Shown here: in pieces, positions 17,937 to 26,287 of the stretch | Layout: every line of letters begins with the position of its first letter | Numbering within the stretch: the stretch's first letter is position 1 | Origin: an uncultured Porphyromonadaceae bacterium | GTDB taxonomy: Bacteria > Bacteroidota > Bacteroidia > Bacteroidales > Muribaculaceae | DNA: 38,465 bases | Direction of reading: 5' to 3' | Assembly (NCBI GenBank): GCA_947176205.1 | Contig: CAMWPX010000003.1 | Coordinates: forward strand, 1 to 38,465 | Made by a program: the position numbers and the translations under genes | Notes under the pieces: model-generated | What the model saw: the letters and a program-made list of their open reading frames with translations, nothing else | Database searches by the model: none | Told to the model about the DNA's origin: nothing

Positions 17937-20900
17937 TTAATACCAGTCTACACCGTTGGAATATGATGACTGCTTGTCATATTTGAGGTCGGAGAGTAGC
18001 GAAGAATTGACGGAGATGTGGAAATTATAGGATTTGTACGGACCTACAGGTACGAAACTTGCAGTCATGGTGAAGCAGTGGAGATCACGTGAGATGTTAC
18101 AGTTCATGTAAGCGAGTTTGTGCTGTTCAAAGTCATAACTTGCTGTGAAACTGAAATTCCAGTTTTTGGTGGGACGGATGTTGCCTGACAGACTGAGGTT
18201 TTGTGTCCATTTTCCGTCATATTCCATCTTTTGCTTGTTGAAAGTGCCGTAGCCGTATTGTATCGAGTAGTTCAGTGTGAGACTCCACGGAACTTCCCAT
18301 TTCATGTATCCGTCAGGGTTGAATGTCATGTCACCGTCCTGATGTTCGTGCTGGTAACCTGAAGGCGGCTGGGGTCGGTTATTGTTGTCGTCGTTTTCTT
18401 TATCGTTGTCCTTGTCGTTGTCCTTATCGTTTTTCTTTTTACGCTTGAATGTGTCGTTATTGAATGTGTAGGAAAACGATGTGCCCGTACTTGAAAGTCT
18501 GCCCCATCCCTTGCCGGCTTTCCATCGTGGAATGTTGACGCGCACGGGGTTACCCGAAGCGTTGAGCTGATAGGTGTACACATCCCACACCGCCGATAGG
18601 TTGAGATTGAAGTTCTTGACCAGACGGAGCATTATAGAGGTGTTGATATTACTCCAGTTGAGTGAGTCAGCAGCGAAGTTGTAGCTTTGGGATATGGAGA
18701 AGTTTTCAATAAGCGACACTTTTTTCTCACCGATACTGTCGTTGGTCTTTACTTTCATTTCCAGATTATTGGCAAGGGAGAAACTTACGATGCCGCTTTT
18801 GCCTTGTCCGGGTACACCGAACAGGGAGTTGGGAAACATGGAGTATTTATTCTTGGTGACCTTACCGTTAGCTCCGGGACGTTCGTATTCACCGTAGTAT
18901 CCGAACCATGGCGAACTGAAGTCAGGTGCACCGCTGAAGCTTATGGTTGGAGTCATCACGTGGCGTATCATCTTTACTTTGTCGCCCAGGAACGGGAGCG
19001 GCTGGAAGAAGCCGTAAATTTTTGTATCGAGCGATACGGAGGCGTTGAAATCCCATACGTTGTAGAAACTGTAAGATGTATCGCATATTTCGCGTGCTGC
19101 ATTGGGGTCCCACTGGCGGCGTACTTTTGTGGTGTACATACGGTCGGTAAGTGATATGCTCGGGGTCAGGTTGATATATTTCAGCAGATTGAATGTGGCT
19201 GAAATGGGTATCTGGTGACGCATGCCGTTACGCCAGTCCTTGATAAGACTTTTTTTGAAAAACTCATCCTGCTTGGCAGTCAATGAGTTGTTGAACTGTC
19301 CGGAATATGATATCTTGATTTTTTCGTACCATTTGTCGGCTCCTACGGCGCGTTTACGTTTGAACGGGTAGATTTGCGACATCGAGATGGTTATGTTAGG
19401 AAATGACACTGCAAGTGTGGAGTCTTGGCTGCGTTGGGATATATTGGCATTGCCAGAGAATGACCATTTCGAGCCGGGCGGGCGATAGGTGAAGTTGATG
19501 GTACTGCTCTTGGTGTTCTCGGTAAAAGCGTTGGAGTAATAAGTTGATACGCTGTTGCGGAGGTAACCTGATGTGGTGAAGTTGACCGAAGCCGAGAAGT
19601 TAAACACCGGATTGGCGCGCGAATCCTGAGCATGGCTCCAGAGTATCTGGAAGTTGGTCTGCCTGGAATAGTCTGGCAGTCCCTTGTCACCCAGTACGGT
19701 GCATAGATAACTCATGTTGAAGTTACCGGAGAATTTGTAGCGTTTTACGTATGCCGAGCGCGCTTGTATGCCCCACGAGCCTTTGGTGTAGATTTCACCT
19801 GTAAGGGCAAGGTCGATATTGTCATTTATGGCGAAGTAATAACCGCCGTTGCTCAGATAGAATCCCCGCTGGTAGTCATCACCGAATGTGGGGAATATTA
19901 TACCCGAAGAATATCTTTCGGAGAACGGGAAATAGCCGAAGGGGACGGCGAGCGGAAGCGGAAGTCCGGCGAGCACCATGTATGCCGGACCGGACACTAT
20001 ATCTTTCTTCGGGCGGATTTTAGCCTTGGTGAGCTGAAGCCAGAAGTGCGGGTCATCATGCTGGTCGCAAGTGGTGTAGCGTCCGTCCTGTATGTAGAAT
20101 ACGTTATCACCCACTTTTTTTGATTTGCCGCCGGTAAGATATCCTTCGCCCTGCTCTGTTATGACATCGGTAATGTAGCCTTTTTCGGTCTTGAAATTGT
20201 AATTCATGGTCTTGGCCTCGTAAGAGGTGCCGCGGTCGTTGAATACCGGGGTGCCTATGACTTCGCCCGTGCTGTCGGGAACACCTACGGCATAAACGAG
20301 GCTTTCATTCATGTCAAGGTCAATATTGGCAGCCGACAAGTCGATATCGCCATACACAACTTTACTGTCGCCGAACAGATATGCTTTTGATGTGCCTACT
20401 ATTACCATGGAGTCGCGGGCGGAAATATCGACCACGTTGTCAAGGTCAACTTTGAATCGATTGATTTTTACGCCTGACACCGGTTGTGTTACTGAATCGG
20501 AATCAGTGCGTTGCGATATGTGGCGCCGGTTGAGGTTGCGATGTGATACGGTAGTGGCGGAGTCAGAAACCGCGGTCAGTGAATCAGGACGGGTGAAAAG
20601 GCTGTCAGTGAGAGCGCTGACAGCAGTTGAGTCATTGCTGATGCGCCGGCGGGATGCACGCAGGGAGTCACGGCGCTGACGTGAAGCGCGAGCAGCGAGC
20701 GAACGTTTGCGAGCCTGCTTCTGATGTTCTGCCTGCGCCTGGGTGAGAGTGTCGCCCGGTGTGATGTCTTCGATTCTCAGGAGTTCGGGCTCAACCGGTG
20801 CCGCAAGCGGTTCCTGACTGCTTGCAGAGCGTGATGCCGAGGCGTAGAGTGCGCTCGAAATCACAATTAAAAGTATGATATATAGTTGAGTACGTCTCAA
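17937..20900 (-). CDS. lptD: LPS-assembly protein LptD-like (OstA_C), outer membrane
   Basis: DISARDSMVIVGTSKAYLFGDSKVVYGDIDLSAANIDLDMNES (OstA-like) and GRYTTCDQHDDPHFWLQLTKAKI, then a long barrel. The ORF track starts at a TTG at 20933 lying in a -7 box; an internal TTG at 20900 gives a clean signal peptide MRRTQLYIILLIVISSALYASA. Confidence 0.85.
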   Translation of the reverse strand: MRRTQLYIILLIVISSALYASASRSASSQEPLAAPVEPELLRIEDITPGDTLTQAQAEHQKQARKRSLAARASRQRRDSLRASRRRISNDSTAVSALTDSLFTRPDSLTAVSDSATTVSHRNLNRRHISQRTDSDSVTQPVSGVKINRFKVDLDNVVDISARDSMVIVGTSKAYLFGDSKVVYGDIDLSAANIDLDMNESLVYAVGVPDSTGEVIGTPVFNDRGTSYEAKTMNYNFKTEKGYITDVITEQGEGYLTGGKSKKVGDNVFYIQDGRYTTCDQHDDPHFWLQLTKAKIRPKKDIVSGPAYMVLAGLPLPLAVPFGYFPFSERYSSGIIFPTFGDDYQRGFYLSNGGYYFAINDNIDLALTGEIYTKGSWGIQARSAYVKRYKFSGNFNMSYLCTVLGDKGLPDYSRQTNFQILWSHAQDSRANPVFNFSASVNFTTSGYLRNSVSTYYSNAFTENTKSSTINFTYRPPGSKWSFSGNANISQRSQDSTLAVSFPNITISMSQIYPFKRKRAVGADKWYEKIKISYSGQFNNSLTAKQDEFFKKSLIKDWRNGMRHQIPISATFNLLKYINLTPSISLTDRMYTTKVRRQWDPNAAREICDTSYSFYNVWDFNASVSLDTKIYGFFQPLPFLGDKVKMIRHVMTPTISFSGAPDFSSPWFGYYGEYERPGANGKVTKNKYSMFPNSLFGVPGQGKSGIVSFSLANNLEMKVKTNDSIGEKKVSLIENFSISQSYNFAADSLNWSNINTSIMLRLVKNFNLNLSAVWDVYTYQLNASGNPVRVNIPRWKAGKGWGRLSSTGTSFSYTFNNDTFKRKKKNDKDNDKDNDKENDDNNNRPQPPSGYQHEHQDGDMTFNPDGYMKWEVPWSLTLNYSIQYGYGTFNKQKMEYDGKWTQNLSLSGNIRPTKNWNFSFTASYDFEQHKLAYMNCNISRDLHCFTMTASFVPVGPYKSYNFHISVNSSLLSDLKYDKQSSYSNGVDWY

Positions 20901-20930
20901 GAATTGATGGCAATGACCGGTTAGGAAATG

Positions 20931-20961
20931 CAAAGATAGCCAAGATTAAGGTTTTAGACAA
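20931..20961 (-). promoter_or_regulatory. Promoter of the lptD-tamB-tamA run
   Basis: Minus strand: TTG (20959-20961), 20-nt gap, TATCTTTG (20931-20938). Confidence 0.6.
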
Positions 20962-21107
20962 CGATTTTATCATTTTTAAGGAGTTAAATCGCTTATATGT
21001 TCGGACGGATTTGCATTTCGCATCGTTTTTTGTGCATTTATGGGGTCTTGTATCGATAGATTTGTTACTTTTGCAATATAAAAATATATTTTAGACTGTT
21101 ACAAGTT

Positions 21108-22139
21108 ATGAAGGATATACCACAGCTCGACTGGGCTACACTGCCTTTCGGCTATCAGAAGACGGATTATAATGTCCGCTGTACTTTTACAGACGGAAAA
21201 TGGGGTGAACCCGAAGTGTCCGAATCGGAAACTATCAATATTCACATGGCTGCTACGGCTCTGCATTACGGTCAGGAGATTTTCGAGGGACTGAAAGCGT
21301 TCCGCGGTGTAGACGGCAAGGTGCGTATCTTCCGACTGGAGGAGAATGCCAAGCGTATCCGCGAATCGGCAAAGGGTCTGTGTATGGAGCCGGTGCCCGA
21401 AGAACTTTTCCGTAAGATGATAATTAAGGTGGTGGAACTTAATGCCCGGTTCATACCGCCATACGGCAGCGGGGCTTCGCTTTATATACGTCCGTTTGAA
21501 ATAGGTATGACGGCGAGTGTGGGCGTGCGTAAAGCTGTCGATTACCTGTTTATGGTACTTGTAAGTCCGGTAGGACCATATTTCAAGACCGGCTATGCTC
21601 CCACGAAGATATGTATAATGCGTGAATATGACCGCGTGGCGCCCAAGGGTACGGGTCGCTGGAAAGTGGGCGGAAACTATGCCGCGAGTCTTTCAGCCGG
21701 CGAACGCGCTCATGCACTCGGATATTCGGCAGTGCTTTATCTTGACCCGAAAGATAAGAAGTATCTCGATGAATGCGGTCCTGCTAATTTCTTTGCCATC
21801 AAGGACGGGGTCTATATCACTCCCGAATCCGAATCCATTTTGCCGTCAATCACCAATATGAGTTTCCAGCAGCTCGCCGCTGACCACGGACTTGAGGTGC
21901 AGTGCCGTCACATTACTGTCGATGAACTCGAATCAGTGCAAGAGGCTGCCGCCTGCGGTACGGCTGCAGTGGCATCGCCTGTGGGTGAAATCGATGACCT
22001 CGATACCGGTAAAAAATACATCATAGCCAAGGATGGTAAGCCGGGTCCTGTGACCACGATGCTTTATAATCATCTCCGTGCCATACAGCATGGCGAAGAA
22101 CCGGATATTTACGGTTGGAATACCGTGCTTGATATTTGA
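21108..22139 (+). CDS. ilvE: Branched-chain amino acid aminotransferase
   Basis: 343 aa with HYGQEIFEGLKAFRG, YIRPFEIG, GRWKVGGNYAASL, YLDECGPANFFAIK: class IV PLP aminotransferase, BCAT type II features. TACTTTTG -7-like box at 21066-21073. Confidence 0.95.
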   Translation: MKDIPQLDWATLPFGYQKTDYNVRCTFTDGKWGEPEVSESETINIHMAATALHYGQEIFEGLKAFRGVDGKVRIFRLEENAKRIRESAKGLCMEPVPEELFRKMIIKVVELNARFIPPYGSGASLYIRPFEIGMTASVGVRKAVDYLFMVLVSPVGPYFKTGYAPTKICIMREYDRVAPKGTGRWKVGGNYAASLSAGERAHALGYSAVLYLDPKDKKYLDECGPANFFAIKDGVYITPESESILPSITNMSFQQLAADHGLEVQCRHITVDELESVQEAAACGTAAVASPVGEIDDLDTGKKYIIAKDGKPGPVTTMLYNHLRAIQHGEEPDIYGWNTVLDI

Positions 22140-22142
22140 TAC

Positions 22143-22685
22143 GTGACTAATCCGTATGACATTATCGATAAATATTATCCCGTAGGCTCTCGTCTGCGGG
22201 ATATATATTTGCGCCATTGCCGGGCTGTGGCTGACGAGGCTCTTGCCATCAGTCACCGCTTGGGATTACCGCTTGACGATGATATGGTCCGGGGAGCGGC
22301 ATTGTTGCACGATATAGGTATATATGCCACACACGCGCCGTCCATAGCATGTGAGGGCGCGCACCCTTATATAGCACATGGCGTTATAGGGGCGGAACTG
22401 TTGCGCCGTGAGGGTGCGCCCGGACAGTGGGCTGCTGTAGCTGAGCATCATACCGGCTCCGGGCTTACGGCACAGGAGATTGTACGGCAGAACTTACCTT
22501 TGCCACCCGTCGATATACTGCCGGTCACTCAGCTTGAACGCCTGATTTGTTATGCCGATAAGTTTTATTCCAAAAGCGGTGATATGAAGCGTAAGCCGCT
22601 CGAACGGGTAAAGGCATCGCTTGCCGGATTTGGTGAAGCATCGTTGCAGCGGTTTCTGAAACTTCATGAAGAGTTCGGAGCCTGA
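22143..22685 (+). CDS. HD-domain phosphohydrolase (GTG start)
   Basis: HCRAVADEAL, RGAALLHDIGIYATH, AEHHTGSG and ICYADKFYSKSG motifs. GTG start 3 bp after the ilvE stop. Confidence 0.85.
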   Translation: MTNPYDIIDKYYPVGSRLRDIYLRHCRAVADEALAISHRLGLPLDDDMVRGAALLHDIGIYATHAPSIACEGAHPYIAHGVIGAELLRREGAPGQWAAVAEHHTGSGLTAQEIVRQNLPLPPVDILPVTQLERLICYADKFYSKSGDMKRKPLERVKASLAGFGEASLQRFLKLHEEFGA

Positions 22686-22699
22686 ATCTGATATCGGTG

Positions 22700-23098
22700 T
22701 CAGAACTCTGCGGTGACGTCGAAGCACGGACATGCCTTTGCGGCAAATTCACGGTGTCCGTGAACCCTAACGCCCGGAAAGCGTAGTTTCAGTTCTGCTA
22801 CCAGATTTCGCAAAGCATGTCGTTGTGCTGATGTACGGGTGTCTTTTGCCCGCAGCTTTGAATCCAAGCCTCCGATGTAACAGATGCCAATGGAATGACT
22901 GTTGTGTCCCCGGCAGTGGGCCCCTGCAAGATTGATATCACGTCCGGGTTCTATGCGTCCGTCAAGTCGGATGATAAAGTGATAACCTATGTCAGCATAA
23001 CCCTGAGCCTTGTGCCACTGTCTTATCTCGGCGGCTCCCACATCGCGACCTTCGGGAGTAGCCGAGCAGTGAATGATAAGTTCGTTAATCGTTCTCAT
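22700..23098 (-). CDS. N-acetylmuramoyl-L-alanine amidase (amidase_2/PGRP fold)
   Basis: LIIHCSATPEG, IGYHFIIRLDGRIEPGRD, NLAGAHCRGHNSHSIGICYIGG and VHGHREFAAKACPCFDV. Start trimmed from 23140 to ATG at 23098 (MRTINELIIHC). Confidence 0.92.
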   Translation of the reverse strand: MRTINELIIHCSATPEGRDVGAAEIRQWHKAQGYADIGYHFIIRLDGRIEPGRDINLAGAHCRGHNSHSIGICYIGGLDSKLRAKDTRTSAQRHALRNLVAELKLRFPGVRVHGHREFAAKACPCFDVTAEF

Positions 23099-23179
23099 GA
23101 CCTTTTTGACTGAAATAAACCATAATCCATCCGACTGCAAAATTAATACTGTAGGATGCCGGATTTATGTCAATCACCA

Positions 23180-23219
23180 CTTCCGCCACGGAAAATGTAT
23201 GTTTTTTTCCGGGCGGAAG
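23180..23219. terminator. Long intergenic hairpin between the GntR operon 3' end and the amidase 5' end
   Basis: CTTCCGCC(A)CGGAAAA-TGTATGTTT-TTTTCCGGGCGGAAG: 15-bp stem with one bulged A; no T-tract on either side. Confidence 0.45.
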
Positions 23220-23266
23220 CGGTCAGAGGATGATTTTACAATAACTATATGTGTAGGGTCAGCGGC

Positions 23267-23617
23267 TTATTTGTGCCACAGCGGTATGATATCGTCGATA
23301 TCGATGTCGAGCATACGCATGGTGCTGAAAAGCTGTGGTAGTTCGGTGTCGAAGAATTCTTCGCGGCGCATCATGTCCACCCTTTGGCGTGCGTCAGGCT
23401 CCAGATAGAAGCCCATGCCGCGGCGTGGAGCTATGATGCCGTGATTCTGCAGATGTTCGTAGGCTTTGAGCACGGTGTGGGAGTTGACGGTGAGTTCCAC
23501 AGCCATCTCGCGTACGGAAGGTATCCGTTGCTCTTCGCGCCACATGCCCGATGATATGCATCGGAAACAGTAGTCGATAATCTGCTTGTAGATAGGGGTT
23601 GTTTCGTTAAACTCCAT
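23267..23617 (-). CDS. GntR-family transcriptional regulator, short YtrA subfamily
   Basis: 116 aa MEFNETTPIYKQIIDYCFRCISSGMWREEQRIPSVREMAVELTVNSHTVLKAYEHLQNHGIIAPRRGMGFYL: GntR wHTH without a large effector domain. Confidence 0.93.
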   Translation of the reverse strand: MEFNETTPIYKQIIDYCFRCISSGMWREEQRIPSVREMAVELTVNSHTVLKAYEHLQNHGIIAPRRGMGFYLEPDARQRVDMMRREEFFDTELPQLFSTMRMLDIDIDDIIPLWHK

Positions 23618-24385
23618 TCACACTTGTTTTTTACAGATGTTACGGACGGTAAACACAGCCATGATTATGACATAGACAGCGCAGATGATGAAGAATGTCA
23701 CCAAGTAGGGCATCAGATGATACATGAAGTCGGTGGTGAAGGCTTCGGGTGATTCCGAAGGGTTGGCTATGTTATGGAACTGCCTGATGGCGATTATTGC
23801 TCCTAAGATACCTGATACTATGGTTTGCGCTATCATTGCCACCATAGCCCATACGCATGCCATAACCAGACGATTGTTGCGCTTTGCATATACTACAAAC
23901 AGACAGGTGATGGTAGGTACGAGTCCCTGTACATAGCTTAATCCGTAGAAACCTTTGTTGAATTCAAATGATGTCTTGATTAGTTCGGCGAAATCCGATG
24001 ATATCGGAAACAGGTGATACATAAGAGTGAACATCAGGAACTGCGGCAGATACACCATGATGGGTATAAACACCAGCGAATAGCCTAAGATGAATGTGGC
24101 TTTTTCGGAACTGCGCGCCGGAATGAGGGTCTCGATGGGGCGTGTCTGCTTGCGTGCGAACACTATCGGTCCGAGGTACAGCATTATGCTCAGGGCGAGT
24201 GAGAGAGCCCCTGACAGAAATCCCCAAGCTATCGACTTGGTAGTGAAGTAGAGTATTATGCCTGAAAGAAGCGATACCAGCGGGTAGATGATGAGCTGGG
24301 TACGCAGATTAGGATAGTAGTAGCGGGCTAATACCATTACTCTGTTCCATGAAAATTTGTCGGTGGCGGATATATTTTGTGTCAT
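23618..24385 (-). CDS. Multi-TM ABC transporter permease-like protein
   Basis: 255 aa with about 6 hydrophobic segments, encoded directly between the ABC ATPase (2 bp gap) and GntR gene (abutting). Confidence 0.75.
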   Translation of the reverse strand: MTQNISATDKFSWNRVMVLARYYYPNLRTQLIIYPLVSLLSGIILYFTTKSIAWGFLSGALSLALSIMLYLGPIVFARKQTRPIETLIPARSSEKATFILGYSLVFIPIMVYLPQFLMFTLMYHLFPISSDFAELIKTSFEFNKGFYGLSYVQGLVPTITCLFVVYAKRNNRLVMACVWAMVAMIAQTIVSGILGAIIAIRQFHNIANPSESPEAFTTDFMYHLMPYLVTFFIICAVYVIIMAVFTVRNICKKQV

Positions 24386-24387
24386 AG

Positions 24388-25227
24388 TCAGCGGGCGTTT
24401 TTAACGGTTTGTGTAATGATGGATTGTTGCGGAGAGTGCAGGGCGGTGTATAACAGCACGTAGTCGATTGCCGTGTCAAGAGTGCCGTCATTGGGCACTA
24501 TGGCTTGGAAGCGACCCATGTTCTGGGTAAGATACAAAGCGTTGCTTATCGGTTCGAGCGAGTTGACGAAAGCCAGTGATTTGACTATGGTCCATACCTT
24601 TTCAGCCAGTACGAGACGACCCTGTGAGAGCACCAGCACACCGTCAAACAGATTCTGGAAGTCCCATATCGTGTGTGTGGATATGATTACAGTCTGGTTA
24701 TCGGTGATATTGCGCGAGAGCATTCGGAGCAATACGGTCTTTGAGTCGATGTCAAGTCCGTTGGCAGGTTCGTCGAGCAGCAGTATGTCGGTACGCAGTG
24801 CCAGAGCATAAGCCAGATATGCCTTTTTACGTGTGCCTAACGAGAAGTTGTTTATGCTGTCACGTGGATTGATACCGAATTCGCTTAGATTTTCAGCTAA
24901 CAGTGCGGCATCGAAGTTGGGATAAAACGGGGCATGGTAGCGCTCCATCTCGGCTATTGTGGGATAAGGAAATACCATGTCGTCGGTGAGCAGAAACACC
25001 TTGCTCAGCACTGATGGTAGTCGCAGTGAGGTGGAAACATCGTCGATAGTGCATTCGGTAGCGGTGCGCGGATAGCGCAGTCCTGCCATGATGTGAAGCA
25101 GTGTGGTCTTGCCGGCGCCGTTTTCGCCCATAAGCAGGTGGATGCCCGGCTCTATTTCCGCGGTGATGTCATGCAGTACGTTGACACCCGAGCGGTAGCA
25201 GTAGTTGAGATGATTGAGATTAATCAT
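24388..25227 (-). CDS. ABC transporter ATP-binding protein
   Basis: Walker A GENGAGKTT, degenerate signature NFSLGTRKKAYLAYAL, Walker B DILLLDEPANGLD, switch His IISTHTIWD. Confidence 0.95.
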   Translation of the reverse strand: MINLNHLNYCYRSGVNVLHDITAEIEPGIHLLMGENGAGKTTLLHIMAGLRYPRTATECTIDDVSTSLRLPSVLSKVFLLTDDMVFPYPTIAEMERYHAPFYPNFDAALLAENLSEFGINPRDSINNFSLGTRKKAYLAYALALRTDILLLDEPANGLDIDSKTVLLRMLSRNITDNQTVIISTHTIWDFQNLFDGVLVLSQGRLVLAEKVWTIVKSLAFVNSLEPISNALYLTQNMGRFQAIVPNDGTLDTAIDYVLLYTALHSPQQSIITQTVKNAR

Positions 25228-25250
25228 AATGTGTAGGAGTGTTTGATTTA

Positions 25251-25439
25251 TTATTTGCGTCTGAAGAAACCTGCGTTGACTGCCGGTACAGCCACGGTAG
25301 CTACGAATGATAGCATAAATCCGGTCACCGGACTTGTTTCCACAGCGTCTATGATGCAGTGTATCGATTCGGCAGCCGTTACTTCTGCCGTTGCGACCAG
25401 TGTGAGCAACACTAACAGTAGTTTATAAGCAAGTTTCAT
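25251..25439 (-). CDS. Small (62 aa) signal-peptide/TM protein leading the ABC operon, unknown function
   Basis: MKLAYKLLLVLLTLVATAEVTAAESIHCIIDAVETSPVTGFMLSFVATVAVPAVNAGFFRRK; directly downstream of a well-formed promoter/operator and 23 bp upstream of the ABC ATPase start. Confidence 0.7.
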   Translation of the reverse strand: MKLAYKLLLVLLTLVATAEVTAAESIHCIIDAVETSPVTGFMLSFVATVAVPAVNAGFFRRK

Positions 25440-25460
25440 ATCGAGGTGATTTATTGAATT

Positions 25461-25484
25461 AGTGTTGTAGTTTGGTACAACACT
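25461..25484. promoter_or_regulatory. Perfect 9-bp inverted repeat, candidate GntR/YtrA operator
   Basis: AGTGTTGTA-gtttgg-TACAACACT; starts 1 bp after the -7 box of the operon promoter, so would cover the transcription start. Confidence 0.75.
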
Positions 25485-25485
25485 G

Positions 25486-25516
25486 CAAAGGTAGCTATAC
25501 TTTTCTATTCTCCAAA
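25486..25516 (-). promoter_or_regulatory. Bacteroidetes promoter of the 62aa-ABC-permease-GntR operon
   Basis: Minus strand TTTG (25513-25516), 19-nt gap, TACCTTTG (25486-25493). Confidence 0.8.
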
Positions 25517-25568
25517 TTTTTTTCGATAAAATTTGATGATTTTTATGAACCGTTCTTATAAACCGAAA

Positions 25569-25603
25569 GCAGGTGTGCCGAAATTGAATTCGGACACACC
25601 TGC
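25569..25603 (-). terminator. Hairpin terminator of the C10 protease/lipoprotein operon
   Basis: Minus strand GCAGGTGTG(T)CCGAA...TTCGGCACACCTGC then TTTCGGTTTAT; 84 nt after the last lipoprotein stop. Confidence 0.6.
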
Positions 25604-25687
25604 CATTATCTGTATGGTTTCTTATAGTGAGGTATCGTAGAAGTCGGTGCGAGGATGCAGGGTGACTTAATGAATCATGTCGTTATG

Positions 25688-26287
25688 TCAGAGCTTGGGG
25701 TCGTATTTCGAGGAATCGAATGGTTTTAAGATATTCATTGTTTCCTCATAAAGCGCTTCGGACCCGAAATATACCTTTGCATAATAGGGTGTGCCATCGT
25801 CAGTGAAGCCGGTCTCATACATATAATGGTCATAGAATTTTGCAGGACGGGAATTTCCGAAGACTCTATCCATGAATTTCTTTTCGGTAGCATCATTGTA
25901 AGGGTACTCTGAAAATATCATGTACTTACCCGTACCGAAATAGGTTTCTATGACGTAGTCATCAGTAAATATTTTATAATCTAGGTGAAGACCAAGCGTA
26001 TCAAACGGTTTGCCAAATGTTTCGCAATGTTTTTTCCAGTCATCGATTACATTTTTGACGGTACCGTCATTATTGAGTAGGTATATGGTCTTCTGGTTAT
26101 GGAATACTATTCGGTTTTTCAGTTTGTCGATTACTTGCTGCGTGGTATATTGCTCTTAATCAAAAAGATGTGACATGCCATCGGCATCAAAATAAGCTAC
26201 CGCATCTTTTTCTGCCGGTTCGTCATTATCGCAGCTGCTGAGAGCTGTACATAATGCCACTGCTATAAGTAAAAGAGCCTTTTTCAT
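25688..26287 (-). pseudogene. Type-A small lipoprotein copy 1, interrupted by a single in-frame TAA
   Basis: Minus translation MKKALLLIAVALCTALSSCDNDEPAEKDAVAYFDADGMSHLFD*EQYTTQQVIDKLKNRIVF...GTPYYAKVYFGSEALYEETMNILKPFDSSKYDPKL; TAA at 26156-26158 where the intact paralog has GAA (E). Frame open on both sides. Confidence 0.85.

Noticed and set aside
25251-25439. Calling the 62-aa ORF a true sortase substrate
   Set aside because: SPVTG-hydrophobic-RRK is suggestive only; no sortase gene is visible in the window and the mature peptide would be very short.
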